This document shows positions 16,793-24,492 of a stretch of DNA of 64,000 nucleotides, one piece after another. The notes beneath the pieces are model-generated. The model saw nothing but the letters and a program-made list of their open reading frames with translations, was not told the origin of the DNA and made no database searches. Location: the NCBI GenBank assembly GCA_017510785.1, contig JAFWMH010000077.1, forward strand, positions 93,634 through 157,633, in the 5' to 3' direction. The position numbers and the translations under genes were made by a program. This stretch comes from Atopobiaceae bacterium. Lineage in GTDB: Bacteria; Actinomycetota; Coriobacteriia; Coriobacteriales; Atopobiaceae. Within the stretch, counting starts at the first letter, position 1, and each line of letters begins with the position of its first letter.

Positions 16793-16974
16793 GCAGGCCG
16801 GGCACCTACGCCCTGTACAAGGGCGACCGTCTGCTCGGCGTCGGCACGAAGCGCGAGCTAGCCGAGCGGCTCGGCGTCAAGCCCGAGACCGTCGGCTGGT
16901 ACGCGACGCCGACGTGCGAGCGCCGCAACGAGAGCGGCAACAGGCTCGTGGCGGTGAGGGTGGACGATGCGTGA
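16789..16974 (+). CDS. Small helix-turn-helix-like phage protein
   Basis: 61 residues of a pattern frequent in phages of Gram-positives: TYALYKGDRLLGVGTKRELAERLGVKPETVGWYATP, a beta strand followed by a short HTH. It overlaps the methyltransferase start by 8 bases. Possible regulator or clamp. Confidence 0.65.
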   Translation: MSRPGTYALYKGDRLLGVGTKRELAERLGVKPETVGWYATPTCERRNESGNRLVAVRVDDA

Positions 16975-17962
16975 CGGGCTGGTGATCGACATGTTCGCGG
17001 GCGGGGGCGGAGCGAGCCAGGGAATCAGGGACGCGCTCGGGCGCGAGGTGGACATAGCCGTCAACCACGACCTGAAGGCGCTCATGATGCACGCGGTGAA
17101 CCATCCCGGCGCGCTGCACCTAGAAGAGGACGTGTTCAACGTCAGGCTCGCGGAGTACACGCGTGGCCGTCACGTCTCGCTGATGTGGGCGAGCCCCGAC
17201 TGCACTCACTTCAGCCGCGCGAGGGGCGCAAAGCCGCGCTCGCAGCACATACGCATGCTGCCGTGGGCGGTGTACGAGCAGAGCAGGGCCATCCTGCCCG
17301 ACGTGGTGGTGTGCGAGAACGTGGCGGAGATCCAGACGTGGGAGGACTACGGCGCGTTCGTGGCCGCGATGCGCTCGCTCGGCTACACGTTCGAGTGCCG
17401 CGAGCTGTGCGCCGCCGACTTCGGGGCCAGGACGAGCCGCACGCGCTGGTACGCGGTGCTTCGCCGCGACGGCTGCGCGACGGCATGGCCGCTGCCGAAC
17501 CACAAGAGGCCGGACACCCTGCTCGACCCGCACCTGCCGCACTGGCTGAGCGTGCGCCCGTGCATCGACCTCGCCGACGTCGGCAAGCGGGTGGACCACA
17601 GGAGCCGCCCGCTGTCTGCCAAGACGCTCGCGCGCATGGAGCGCGGGTTTCGCGAGTACGGCGGCCAGTGGCTGATGAGCTACTACGGCACGGGAGTCGG
17701 GCAGTCGCTCGACATGCCGCTGCGCACCATCACCTGCACGGACAGGTTCGCGCTGGTGACGATGCGACAAAGGCACGCGCACCTGCGCATGCTGAGGCCC
17801 GAGGAGCTGAAGCTGGCGCAGGGGTTTCCGGTCAGGTACGTGATCGACCGCTACTCCGACGGCACGGCCGTGCCGAAGAGGGAGCAGGTCAGGCGAATCG
17901 GCAACTCCGTGGTGCCGACGATGGCGATGCAGCTGGTGCGCGCGAACGCGCGGGCCGCATGA
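16967..17962 (+). CDS. DNA cytosine-C5 methyltransferase
   Basis: 331 residues. Motif I DMFAGGGGAS, catalytic motif IV ASPDCTHFSRARG (C79), motif VI CENVAEI (E117), motif X RRIGNSVVPTMA. The Pro-Cys pair of motif IV is Pro-Asp-Cys, as in some phage enzymes. No restriction endonuclease is next to it, so it is an orphan enzyme, likely protecting phage DNA. The target site cannot be read from the sequence. Confidence 0.93.
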   Translation: MRDGLVIDMFAGGGGASQGIRDALGREVDIAVNHDLKALMMHAVNHPGALHLEEDVFNVRLAEYTRGRHVSLMWASPDCTHFSRARGAKPRSQHIRMLPWAVYEQSRAILPDVVVCENVAEIQTWEDYGAFVAAMRSLGYTFECRELCAADFGARTSRTRWYAVLRRDGCATAWPLPNHKRPDTLLDPHLPHWLSVRPCIDLADVGKRVDHRSRPLSAKTLARMERGFREYGGQWLMSYYGTGVGQSLDMPLRTITCTDRFALVTMRQRHAHLRMLRPEELKLAQGFPVRYVIDRYSDGTAVPKREQVRRIGNSVVPTMAMQLVRANARAA

Positions 17963-18129
17963 CGGATGGGACGAACCATGAAAACGCGGAGAAGAAGGGA
18001 CTGACGCTATCCCCGTGAAGCGGGGTCGCGACCGGACGAGATGTGATGCGGTCGCGTAAAGAGTCGGCATCGTGGCCGATGGCAAGTTAACGATCTGCCG
18101 CACTTCGCAGGCATGCGAAGAGTGGCGCG

Positions 18130-19119
18130 TTGGATTCTTATCGACAGCTTTTGGAATGCGGCAACGGCGCGATAGCCGACGCCGCGATGAAGTGCGAGTC
18201 GGTGCTGTCGCAGCACTCCCACGCCCTCGTGAGCGTGAGCGGAGGTGCCGACTCCGACGTGATGGTTGACGTGGTGGAGCGCGTGCGTGGGCGCACCGGG
18301 TGCGAGGTGACGTACGCGTGGCTCGACACGGGGCTTGAGTGGGCCGCGACGAGGCACCACGTCGGCTACCTGGAGGACGCCTACGGCATCCGCATCCGGC
18401 GCGTGCGGGCGAGAGAGACCATCCCCGTCTGCTGCAAGACCCGTGGCCAGCCGTTCCTGAGCAAGTACGTGTCGGACATGCTGCGTCGGCTGCAATCCAT
18501 AGGCTTCGGCTTCGAGGACGAGCCCTACGACGCGCTGCTCGCGCGCTACGGCGCCCAGACCTCGGCGCTCAAGTGGTGGTCGAACGCGTGGACGGCCACC
18601 GACGAGCCGGGGTGGTACGACGTCGGCAACGTGCGATGGCTCAGGGAGTTTCTGGTCGAGCGCCCGCCGACCTTCGCCGTCTCCGCCGAGTGCTGCAAGC
18701 TCGCGAAGAAGCTGCCGTCGCGCGAGGTGGAGCGCGAGGTGGGCGCCGACGTGCTGCTCGTGGGCGTGAGACGCGCCGAGGGCGGCATCCGCGCCGCGCA
18801 CATGACGTGCTTCGACCGGGGGCACGGCATCGACACCTACCGCCCGCTCTTCTGGATGGGCGACGCCGACCGCGCGTTCTACGAGCGGACGTTCGGCATA
18901 CGGCACTCCGACTGCTACGGGCTGTGGGGCTTTAGGCGCACGGGCTGCGTCGGGTGCCCGCTCAACTCGCGCCACGAGCGCGACCTGGGCGCGGCCGAGC
19001 GCTTCGAGCCGAACGTGGTCAGGGCCGCGCGCAGGGTGTTCGCCGACGCCTACGCGTACGCGGCCGAGTGGCGCGACTTCCGCGACTTCATGCGGTGCGG
19101 CATGCGTCGGCTGTTCTGA
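18130..19119 (+). CDS. PAPS-reductase/DndC-like PP-loop protein
   Basis: 329 residues. The PP-loop SVSGGADSD (about 36-43) binds ATP in PAPS reductases and relatives. VCCKTRG, AECCKLAKKLP and a C-terminal RRTGCVGCPLNSRHERD provide cysteines for a possible Fe-S centre, as in DndC. The start is uncertain: TTG 18130 gives a family-like N-terminus, ATG 18187 is the alternative. Phage members often sit with methyltransferases, as here. A role in DNA modification is inference; dndB/D/E are absent. Confidence 0.82.
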   Translation: MDSYRQLLECGNGAIADAAMKCESVLSQHSHALVSVSGGADSDVMVDVVERVRGRTGCEVTYAWLDTGLEWAATRHHVGYLEDAYGIRIRRVRARETIPVCCKTRGQPFLSKYVSDMLRRLQSIGFGFEDEPYDALLARYGAQTSALKWWSNAWTATDEPGWYDVGNVRWLREFLVERPPTFAVSAECCKLAKKLPSREVEREVGADVLLVGVRRAEGGIRAAHMTCFDRGHGIDTYRPLFWMGDADRAFYERTFGIRHSDCYGLWGFRRTGCVGCPLNSRHERDLGAAERFEPNVVRAARRVFADAYAYAAEWRDFRDFMRCGMRRLF

Positions 19120-19142
19120 TGCCCCTATGGGGCGCTCTAGGC

Positions 19143-19172
19143 ACGAAATTCGGCGAGATTTTCCGAACAACG
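19143..19172. repeat. Short intergenic repeat, copy 1
   Basis: CGAAATTCGGCGAGATTTTCCGAACAACGAC, a degraded relative of the element at 20089-20120. It lies in the 124-base gap before the membrane/coiled-coil gene at 19244. Confidence 0.45.
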
Positions 19173-19243
19173 ACTGTTTACCCGTTTTCGCGCGAGCGGG
19201 CGAGATTTCGCCCCTCACGCAACCACAGGCTAGGAGGCAGGAA

Positions 19244-19585
19244 ATGACGGACACCATAGGCGCCGCCGCGCTCGTGGCGATGCTTCTGATGGCGCTCGCG
19301 ATGCTCGTGCGCACGGTGCGCGAGCTGGACGAGTGCGAGGCGGAGCGCGACGCGTGCAAGGCCGAGCGCGACGCGTGGCGGCGGATGGCCGACGAGCTGA
19401 GCGAGCACGCGTGGAAGCTCGGGCGCGAGTGCGAGGCGCGACGGTACCACGACGGAGAGTGGGTGGCGTGCCGCGTCATCCACGTGAGCCACAAGGGCGG
19501 GCTGCGCGTGCGCCCGCTCGACCAGGACAGGGGCGGCTGGTGGGTTCGCGCCGACGCCGCCGACAAGGAGGTGAGGTTCGCGTGA
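19244..19585 (+). CDS. Membrane-anchored coiled-coil protein
   Basis: 113 residues, TAGGAGG upstream of ATG 19244. One N-terminal helix (GAAALVAMLLMALAMLV) is followed by a Glu/Arg/Ala coiled coil (ELDECEAERDACKAERDAWRR) and a small beta-rich end (VRPLDQDRGGWWVRAD). Layout resembles inner-membrane spanins, but it lies far from the lysis genes; function unknown. Confidence 0.65.
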   Translation: MTDTIGAAALVAMLLMALAMLVRTVRELDECEAERDACKAERDAWRRMADELSEHAWKLGRECEARRYHDGEWVACRVIHVSHKGGLRVRPLDQDRGGWWVRADAADKEVRFA

Positions 19586-19866
19586 GGGACGTGCGCGACG
19601 GGCGCTTCGCCCGAATCGAGGTCGTGACCGTCGATGGCGGGGCCGACGTGCGCGTGACGGCGCGCGATGGCATGGTCGTGATGCCAGAGATCGACGCAGA
19701 CGGAAGGTGCGCCACCGTGCGTCTGCGCCGCGAGGTGGGGCCGCGCGAGGGCAGGCGCGTCAAGGTGGCGGGCAGGCTCATCGAGGTCGCGCGGCGCCGC
19801 TTCGACGAGGCGGGAAGGCTCTGGCTGCAAGACGCCGACACGAGGGCGTGGCTGCCGTGGCGATGA
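19582..19866 (+). CDS. Hypothetical beta-rich protein
   Basis: 94 residues from GTG 19582, overlapping the previous stop (GTGA). Alternating hydrophobic and charged residues suggest beta strands (ARIEVVTVDGGADVRVTARDG). Ends four bases into the next gene. No family recognised. Confidence 0.62.
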   Translation: MRDVRDGRFARIEVVTVDGGADVRVTARDGMVVMPEIDADGRCATVRLRREVGPREGRRVKVAGRLIEVARRRFDEAGRLWLQDADTRAWLPWR

Positions 19867-20075
19867 AGAAGAACGCCGCCGACCCGCAGCTCGCGCACAA
19901 CCTGAGGCGGCTCGTGCGCGAGCGCCGCACGACGATGCTCGACTTGGGCGCCCGCGCGGGCGTCAGCCACACGACGCTGTATGACATCGGGCGCAGGTTC
20001 TCGCCGACGCTGTACACCCTGCGCGCAGTCAAGGCCGCGCTCGGATGCACGTGGGACGAGCTTCTGGGGCCGTGA
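19863..20075 (+). CDS. XRE-like helix-turn-helix regulator
   Basis: 70 residues: LVRERRTTMLDLGARAGVSHTTLYDIGRRFSPTLYTLRAVKAALGCTWDELL, a full XRE-type HTH with the usual W-x-E-L end. ATGA overlap with the previous gene. A third phage regulator besides the repressor and Cro-like protein, possibly acting on nearby intergenic repeats. Confidence 0.75.
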   Translation: MKKNAADPQLAHNLRRLVRERRTTMLDLGARAGVSHTTLYDIGRRFSPTLYTLRAVKAALGCTWDELLGP

Positions 20076-20088
20076 GCGACTGTAGCCC

Positions 20089-20120
20089 CGAAATTCGGCG
20101 AGTTCTCGCCGCAAACGACC
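20089..20120. repeat. Short hairpin repeat, copy 2
   Basis: CGAAATTCGGCGAG followed by TTCTCGCCGCAAACGACC; the core CGGCGAG TT CTCGCCG is a perfect 7-bp hairpin. Related sequences occur at 19143 and 40836. Confidence 0.5.
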
Positions 20121-20141
20121 AAATAGACGTATCGAGGAAAA

Positions 20142-20173
20142 GCGGCCGCTAGAGACGCTCTGGCGGCCGCGCC
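20142..20173 (+). terminator. Strong 13-bp hairpin (terminator or attenuator)
   Basis: GCGGCCGCTAGAG, 3-base loop, CTCTGGCGGCCGC with one mismatch, then GCCTTTA. The T run is short and AGGAGG of the next gene follows at once, so it may be an attenuator or an RNA-processing site, not a full stop. Confidence 0.5.
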
Positions 20174-20186
20174 TTTAGGAGGAAGA

Positions 20187-20588
20187 ATGGCAGCAGTGAA
20201 GTACGACATGGACGCGCTGGAGAGGTGCGTGAAGGACAAGGCGGTGTTCCTGTCCGGCCCCATGGCGGGCATCGAGAACAACAACGCAGCCGCGTTCGCC
20301 GAGGCGCACGCGCTGATGATTCGGGCTGGCGCGGCGGAGGTCTACGACCCCGTTCAGCGCTGGTTCGACAACGGCACCAAGGAGCGCACGCACGACTCGT
20401 GGCTGCGCGAGTCGATACGCGTGCTGGCAGGAGACTCGGGCTGGCCGTCGTGCGCCCGCTGGGACGTGATGGTGCAGCTCGACGGCTGGAACGTGTCGCA
20501 AGGCGCGCTCACGGAGGACATGGTCGCCCGCACGTGCATGGTGGCCGTCGTGGAGCTGCGCGAGTTCGAGCAGAAAAACGAGGAATAG
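20187..20588 (+). CDS. DUF4406-like (nucleoside deoxyribosyltransferase fold)
   Basis: 133 residues. KAVFLSGPMAGIENNNAAAFAEAHALMIRAG ... VYDPVQ is the signature start of this phage family, related in fold to nucleoside 2-deoxyribosyltransferases. Catalytic activity is unproven for most members. AGGAGG lies upstream. A role in nucleotide or base handling would fit the nearby DNA-modification genes. Confidence 0.8.
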   Translation: MAAVKYDMDALERCVKDKAVFLSGPMAGIENNNAAAFAEAHALMIRAGAAEVYDPVQRWFDNGTKERTHDSWLRESIRVLAGDSGWPSCARWDVMVQLDGWNVSQGALTEDMVARTCMVAVVELREFEQKNEE

Positions 20589-20592
20589 AGCG

Positions 20593-21429
20593 ATGCGCCT
20601 CAAGTCGCAGATGTCGCTTTCCGAACTCAAGCAAGACGAAAACTACAGCGCGTTTGTTGACAAGTTCAAAACACACGCCACCACAGACGATTGCGTTACC
20701 CCACCGGAAATCTATGACCTCGTGGCAGACTACGTGACAAGGCGCTACGGCATCGACAAGAGCCACTTCATGCGACCGTTCTGGCCGAAGCGCGACTACA
20801 GGACGGAGGACTACCCCGAAGGATGCTGCGTTGTTGACAACCCGCCGTTCTCAATCCTATCCAAGATTATCAAGGACTATCTCGACGCGGGAATCGAGTT
20901 CTTCCTGTTCGCCCCGACCATGACCCTGATGAGCGGCAGGGCGACGCGCATGCGATGCAACCACATCGTGTGCCACGCAAGCATAACCTACGCCAACGGA
21001 GCAAAGGTGCCGACGAGCTTCGTCACGAGCCTAGACAAGGACGGGACGATTCTCGAGAGCGACCCCGCGCTCAGCAAGGCGCTTGAGGGCAGGGACAAGG
21101 AGCTGCAGAGTGCCAACAAGGCAAGAATGCCGAAATACGTGTATCCCGACAACGTCATTCATGCGGCGAAGGTGCAATGGTTCGCCGCGCACGACACGCC
21201 CTACAAGCTCAACGCCCGAGACTGCGTACCGATATCAAAGCTAGACGCGATGGGCGGCAAGACGATATTCGGCGGCGGGCTGCTGCTCGGGACACGCGCT
21301 GCGGCTGAACGCGCTGCGGCTGAACGCGCTGCGGCTGAACGCGCTGCGGCTATCAAATGGAAGCTGTCTGAGCGGGAACTTGCCATGGTTGCCGCGATTG
21401 ACGAAACAATCGAACGGGAGGAACGATGA
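20593..21429 (+). CDS. NPPF-motif methyltransferase-like protein
   Basis: 278 residues. VVDNPPFSILSKII matches the catalytic NPPF motif of N6-adenine methyltransferases, and TTDDCVTPPEIYDLVADYV resembles their N-terminal region (TPPxxY). A clear SAM-binding FxGxG is missing, so activity is uncertain. Residues about 235-253 are a tandem AAAER repeat. It is the last gene of the modification block. Confidence 0.7.
   Translation: MRLKSQMSLSELKQDENYSAFVDKFKTHATTDDCVTPPEIYDLVADYVTRRYGIDKSHFMRPFWPKRDYRTEDYPEGCCVVDNPPFSILSKIIKDYLDAGIEFFLFAPTMTLMSGRATRMRCNHIVCHASITYANGAKVPTSFVTSLDKDGTILESDPALSKALEGRDKELQSANKARMPKYVYPDNVIHAAKVQWFAAHDTPYKLNARDCVPISKLDAMGGKTIFGGGLLLGTRAAAERAAAERAAAERAAAIKWKLSERELAMVAAIDETIEREER
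21295..21351 (+). repeat. 15-bp tandem repeat in the methyltransferase-like gene
   Basis: Three full copies of CGCGCTGCGGCTGAA plus 12 bases of a fourth, in frame, giving AAAERAAAERAAAERAAA, a rigid helical linker. Such arrays change copy number easily without breaking the frame. Confidence 0.92.
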
Positions 21430-21734
21430 TGGCAAGCGAGGAGCGCCACGACGCGGCGCTGTACCTGTTCTGCGCGCTGATGATTGCGGCGATGCTGTGG
21501 GCGTTCACGGGCTGCTCGGCGCCTGCGGCATATGCCAACGACCGGGTTCCCGAGGCGCCCGGACAGCCATTGGACGCGACGCGCCACCCGGCGCCGGCGT
21601 TCGCGGACGGCAGCTGGTCGTACCGCGTGGTCAACCGCACGACTGGCGCCGTCTGCTGGCTCGTGTGGATGGAGAAGGCCGAGGGCCAGGGCCAGTGGGT
21701 GGCCATCCCCGACGCGCGGCAGGAGATGGAGTGA
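21426..21734 (+). CDS. Putative small lipoprotein or membrane protein
   Basis: 102 residues. A hydrophobic segment (LYLFCALMIAAMLWAF) is followed by TGCSAPAAYA; FTGC could be a lipobox, AYA a signal peptidase I site. The rest (GSWSYRVVNRTTGAVCWLVW) looks like a small exported domain. A surface role in the lysogen, such as exclusion, is inference. Overlaps the next gene by 4 bases. Confidence 0.65.
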   Translation: MMASEERHDAALYLFCALMIAAMLWAFTGCSAPAAYANDRVPEAPGQPLDATRHPAPAFADGSWSYRVVNRTTGAVCWLVWMEKAEGQGQWVAIPDARQEME

Positions 21735-22168
21735 GCCGCCCAAGGCGGGTGAGCGGCCCAAGGCCGTACTTCAAGTCGCGCGACAGGTGCGAGAGGAACG
21801 CGACCCTCGCCGTCTCCGCGCTCACGCTCAACGAGCGCGAGGGGCTCGCGTGCCTGCTGTCAGAGACGCACCCGCGCTACCCGCGCGGCCCGCGCAGCCG
21901 CACGACGTGCACGATGGAGGGCAAGGCGTGGGTGCGTTTCTTCCGCACCGACCGCGACGACCTGCGCGAGATATGGCGCGAACTGTGCGCGCGCGAGTGC
22001 GGGGACGTGCCGCGCAGATACGGGCGCGGGCGCGTCTACGACTACGACGAGGTCATGCGCCTGCACGGGCAGGGCGTGAGCGGAGCCGAGATAGCGCGTC
22101 GCATCGGCGCATCGAGCAGGTTCGTGGTGAACAACATCATCCGCAAATGCAAGGAGGAGGAAGAATGA
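21731..22168 (+). CDS. Helix-turn-helix protein
   Basis: 145 residues from GTG 21731 (GTGA overlap). The C-terminal part YDYDEVMRLHGQGVSGAEIARRIGASSRFVVNNIIRKC is a resolvase-type HTH. The N-terminal part is basic with an unrecognised fold. Confidence 0.68.
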   Translation: MSRPRRVSGPRPYFKSRDRCERNATLAVSALTLNEREGLACLLSETHPRYPRGPRSRTTCTMEGKAWVRFFRTDRDDLREIWRELCARECGDVPRRYGRGRVYDYDEVMRLHGQGVSGAEIARRIGASSRFVVNNIIRKCKEEEE

Positions 22169-22389
22169 GCGAATGCAGGGACTGCACGTGCAAGGCGTGC
22201 AGGGAGTTCGAGAGGTGCGAGCGCGAGGCCATGGACATGATGGACCGCATGGAGACGCTTGAGCGCACGATGCGGGCCGTCGCCGCGACGCTCGACATGC
22301 TGGCCGACACCACGTACGACCACGTTCACGGTGACGAGGTGCACTGGATGCTGTCGCGTGTGCTACAGCACCCGGAGGTGATGGCATGA
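22165..22389 (+). CDS. Cys-rich small helical protein
   Basis: 74 residues, starting CRDCTCKACREFERC (four spaced Cys, possible metal site) followed by a long helix. ATGA overlaps on both sides. Unknown function. Confidence 0.65.
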   Translation: MSECRDCTCKACREFERCEREAMDMMDRMETLERTMRAVAATLDMLADTTYDHVHGDEVHWMLSRVLQHPEVMA

Positions 22390-22649
22390 GCCACGAGAGC
22401 ACAAGGCGAATCCGCGCGGCGCTCGACGCCGAGGGAATCAAGTACGACAGGGGCTACCGAATCGGCGCTGGCGAGCCGGTACATCGCGTGAACCTCGATG
22501 ACGTGACGGTGCTCCTGCCGCCAGACGGCGACGTGCTGCACTCGATTTCCGTCTTCGAGGACGAGGAGGGCAAGCTGTGGATTGACGACGAGCTGCCCGT
22601 CACCGCCGTCGTGGCGCTCGCGCGGGCGCTGGCGAGGGGTGAGGCGTGA
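22386..22649 (+). CDS. Small paralogue family member 1 (IRxxLDxxGI type)
   Basis: 87 residues: TRRIRAALDAEGIKYDRGY ... VTAVVALARALARGE. The N-terminal helix and the C-terminal helix frame a small beta sheet. The same layout appears at 24041 and 24865. Function unknown. Confidence 0.68.
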   Translation: MSHESTRRIRAALDAEGIKYDRGYRIGAGEPVHRVNLDDVTVLLPPDGDVLHSISVFEDEEGKLWIDDELPVTAVVALARALARGEA

Positions 22650-22978
22650 TGGCCTCTAGGTGGAGCGACGAGGAGAACGCGGCGATACTCGCCAACCCCG
22701 AGCACGGGGCCGAGTGGCGCGGGTGGACGCGGCTCCTGCCGGGGCGCTCGAAGTCCGCGATAAAGCAGCGCCGCGTCGCGCTCGGCGTCGCGGCCAAGCA
22801 AGGGCGCAGGAAGCGGGCGCAGGAGCCGAGCGAGCCGTGGACGGACGAGCAGCGCGTCGCGCTCGTGAGGTTGGCGACCGAGATGGTTGACGCGTGCGGC
22901 CACGACCTGCGGGAGTGCTTGCAGGAGCTGGCGCGCGTGATCGGCGAACATCGGAGGGACGCGCGATGCCGAGCGTGA
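22649..22978 (+). CDS. Myb/SANT-like small protein
   Basis: 109 residues from ATG 22649. SRWSDEENAAILANPEHGAEWRGWTRLLPGRSKSAIKQRR is a SANT/Myb-like DNA-binding helix set. The C-terminal half (WTDEQRVALVRLATEMVDACGHDLRECLQELARVI) is shared with the 53-residue protein at 27333. Confidence 0.68.
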   Translation: MASRWSDEENAAILANPEHGAEWRGWTRLLPGRSKSAIKQRRVALGVAAKQGRRKRAQEPSEPWTDEQRVALVRLATEMVDACGHDLRECLQELARVIGEHRRDARCRA

Positions 22979-23694
22979 GGCCGTTTCAGCAGAGCGGCTG
23001 CGTCCGGTGCGAGATGCCGTGGGACGGCCATCGCAGCGCGTACCGGAGGGACGAGGAGCAGCGCGAGCGCGAGCACCAGGACGCGCTGCACTACCGCGGA
23101 TGGGTGCTCGTGGACGTGCACCGCTGGCGATGGGCCGTGAGCGACGGCACCGGCGCCAGGGTGCGCGTCTGCCGCGCCACGGATTCGCGCGCCGACGCGC
23201 TCAGGGCGTTCCGCGCGAAGGTGGATGCAATCGAGGACGAAAGCATAGGAGGAAGAATGGGAACGACACTCAAAGTAAAACGCGTAAACCACGACGCGCC
23301 GACGCCGCGCTACCAGCACGACGGCGACGCGGGACTCGACCTAAGCTCGATGGAGACGGTCTGGGTGTATCCCGGCAGGACCGAGATGGTGAGGACCGGG
23401 ATAGCGATAGAGCTTGAGCGAGGCTATGTGGGGCTCGTGTTCCCGCGAAGCGGACTCGGCTCCAAGGGACTCACGCTCTCCAACTGCGTGTGCGTGATTG
23501 ACTCGGGCTATCGCGGCGAGATTCGCATACCGCTTCACAACAACAACCGCGACGGCGCCCCGATGCTCGTCAGCAAGGGCGACCGAGTCTGCCAGCTCGT
23601 GGTGGTCAAGTTGCCGAGCGTGGCGATTGAGGAGGTCGCCGAGCTGGCCGACAGCGAGCGCGGCACAAGCGGCTTCGGGAGCACGGGGGTCTAG
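22966..23694 (+). CDS. dut: dUTPase, with an in-frame N-terminal extension
   Basis: 242 residues if read from ATG 22966; the dUTPase itself is 145 residues from ATG 23257, which has a perfect AGGAGGAAGA site. Motifs: DAGLDLSS, PRSGLGSKGL, VIDSGYRGEI and RGTSGFGSTG. It hydrolyses dUTP to dUMP and lowers uracil in DNA. The upstream part (Cys-x2-Cys, Trp-rich, GWVLVDVHRWRWAVSD) is a separate small protein in homologous layouts and reads straight into dUTPase here. Both products may be made. Confidence 0.92.
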   Translation: MPSVRPFQQSGCVRCEMPWDGHRSAYRRDEEQREREHQDALHYRGWVLVDVHRWRWAVSDGTGARVRVCRATDSRADALRAFRAKVDAIEDESIGGRMGTTLKVKRVNHDAPTPRYQHDGDAGLDLSSMETVWVYPGRTEMVRTGIAIELERGYVGLVFPRSGLGSKGLTLSNCVCVIDSGYRGEIRIPLHNNNRDGAPMLVSKGDRVCQLVVVKLPSVAIEEVAELADSERGTSGFGSTGV

Positions 23695-23695
23695 C

Positions 23696-23887
23696 GTGGC
23701 GTACAAGTCACGAACGACCAGCAACGACGGAACGACCGGGCGCATCACGTGCACCGAGTGCGGTGCGCCCGTCCGCCAGCGTGACAACTTTTGCTGGCAG
23801 TGTGGGAGCAAGTTCGAGGGATTCAAAGCAAAGGAGACAGAAGATGGACTACCCAATCAGGAAGAAGCTCACGGTGATGCCACTTGA
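23696..23887 (+). CDS. Zinc-ribbon small protein
   Basis: 63 residues from GTG 23696, the start just after the dUTPase stop. ITCTECGAPVRQRDNFCWQCGSKF is a complete CxxC...CxxC ribbon. Overlaps the next gene by 44 bases. Confidence 0.65.
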   Translation: MAYKSRTTSNDGTTGRITCTECGAPVRQRDNFCWQCGSKFEGFKAKETEDGLPNQEEAHGDAT

Positions 23888-24014
23888 CCACTGGGACAGG
23901 GAGCGTGGCTATAGCCAGTGCACCGGATACGAGGTCCGCTTGACCGAGGACCGCGCCGATTGGTGGTACGAGTACGTGGATGCCAGGACGGGCGAGACGT
24001 TCCTCGCGCGGTAG
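23844..24014 (+). CDS. Hypothetical small protein
   Basis: 56 residues, AAGGAGAC upstream. Trp/Tyr-rich middle (DRADWWYEYVDARTGETFLAR). Overlaps the zinc-ribbon gene in another frame. Unknown. Confidence 0.6.
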   Translation: MDYPIRKKLTVMPLDHWDRERGYSQCTGYEVRLTEDRADWWYEYVDARTGETFLAR

Positions 24015-24040
24015 CTGTGACTGATTTTGGAGGTACGGAG

Positions 24041-24253
24041 ATGAGCACCATGGAGAAGATTCGCGATGGTCTTACGGAGCGCGGGATTGCGTTCAGATGG
24101 CCGCAATCGGGGCCGAACGAATACACTTGGCTCAGATGTTCGGGGCGCGAGACATCGTTCATACAACGCAGCAACGGGACAATCGACCTCATATGCTACG
24201 GCATAGATGCGGAGCAGGCGTTGGCGTTCGTTGACGCGATGGAGTCGAAATGA
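24041..24253 (+). CDS. Small paralogue family member 2
   Basis: 70 residues: MEKIRDGLTERGIAFRWPQSGPNEYTWLRCSG ... YGIDAEQALAFVDAM. Same plan as the proteins at 22386 and 24865. GGAGG upstream; ATGA overlap with the next gene. Confidence 0.68.
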   Translation: MSTMEKIRDGLTERGIAFRWPQSGPNEYTWLRCSGRETSFIQRSNGTIDLICYGIDAEQALAFVDAMESK

Positions 24254-24492
24254 CTGAATCATATTTCACCACAGACTTCAAGCCAGAGGAGTCCTTCGCG
24301 GCGCTTGTCAAACTGGCGGAAAAGCCACGGACGTGCGCCGTGGACGGCGAGGGGTATCACGACTACGACGGAGACACATACAGGTGGTACTCGCTTACGT
24401 GCGGTCACAGGCTATGCATACCAGACTACATGGGAGACGCTCGGGTAATCGGCATGTACTGCCCCTATTGCGCAAGGAGGATTGCAGGATGA
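24250..24492 (+). CDS. Zinc-ribbon protein
   Basis: 80 residues with Cys/His pairs in two knuckles: LTCGHRLC and YCPYCARRI. ATGA overlaps on both sides. Unknown role. Confidence 0.66.
   Translation: MTESYFTTDFKPEESFAALVKLAEKPRTCAVDGEGYHDYDGDTYRWYSLTCGHRLCIPDYMGDARVIGMYCPYCARRIAG

Noticed and set aside
18007..19830. 607-codon minus-strand open frame
   Set aside because: Antisense to the PP-loop protein and neighbours; His/Arg/Ala-rich composition typical of GC-rich shadow frames.
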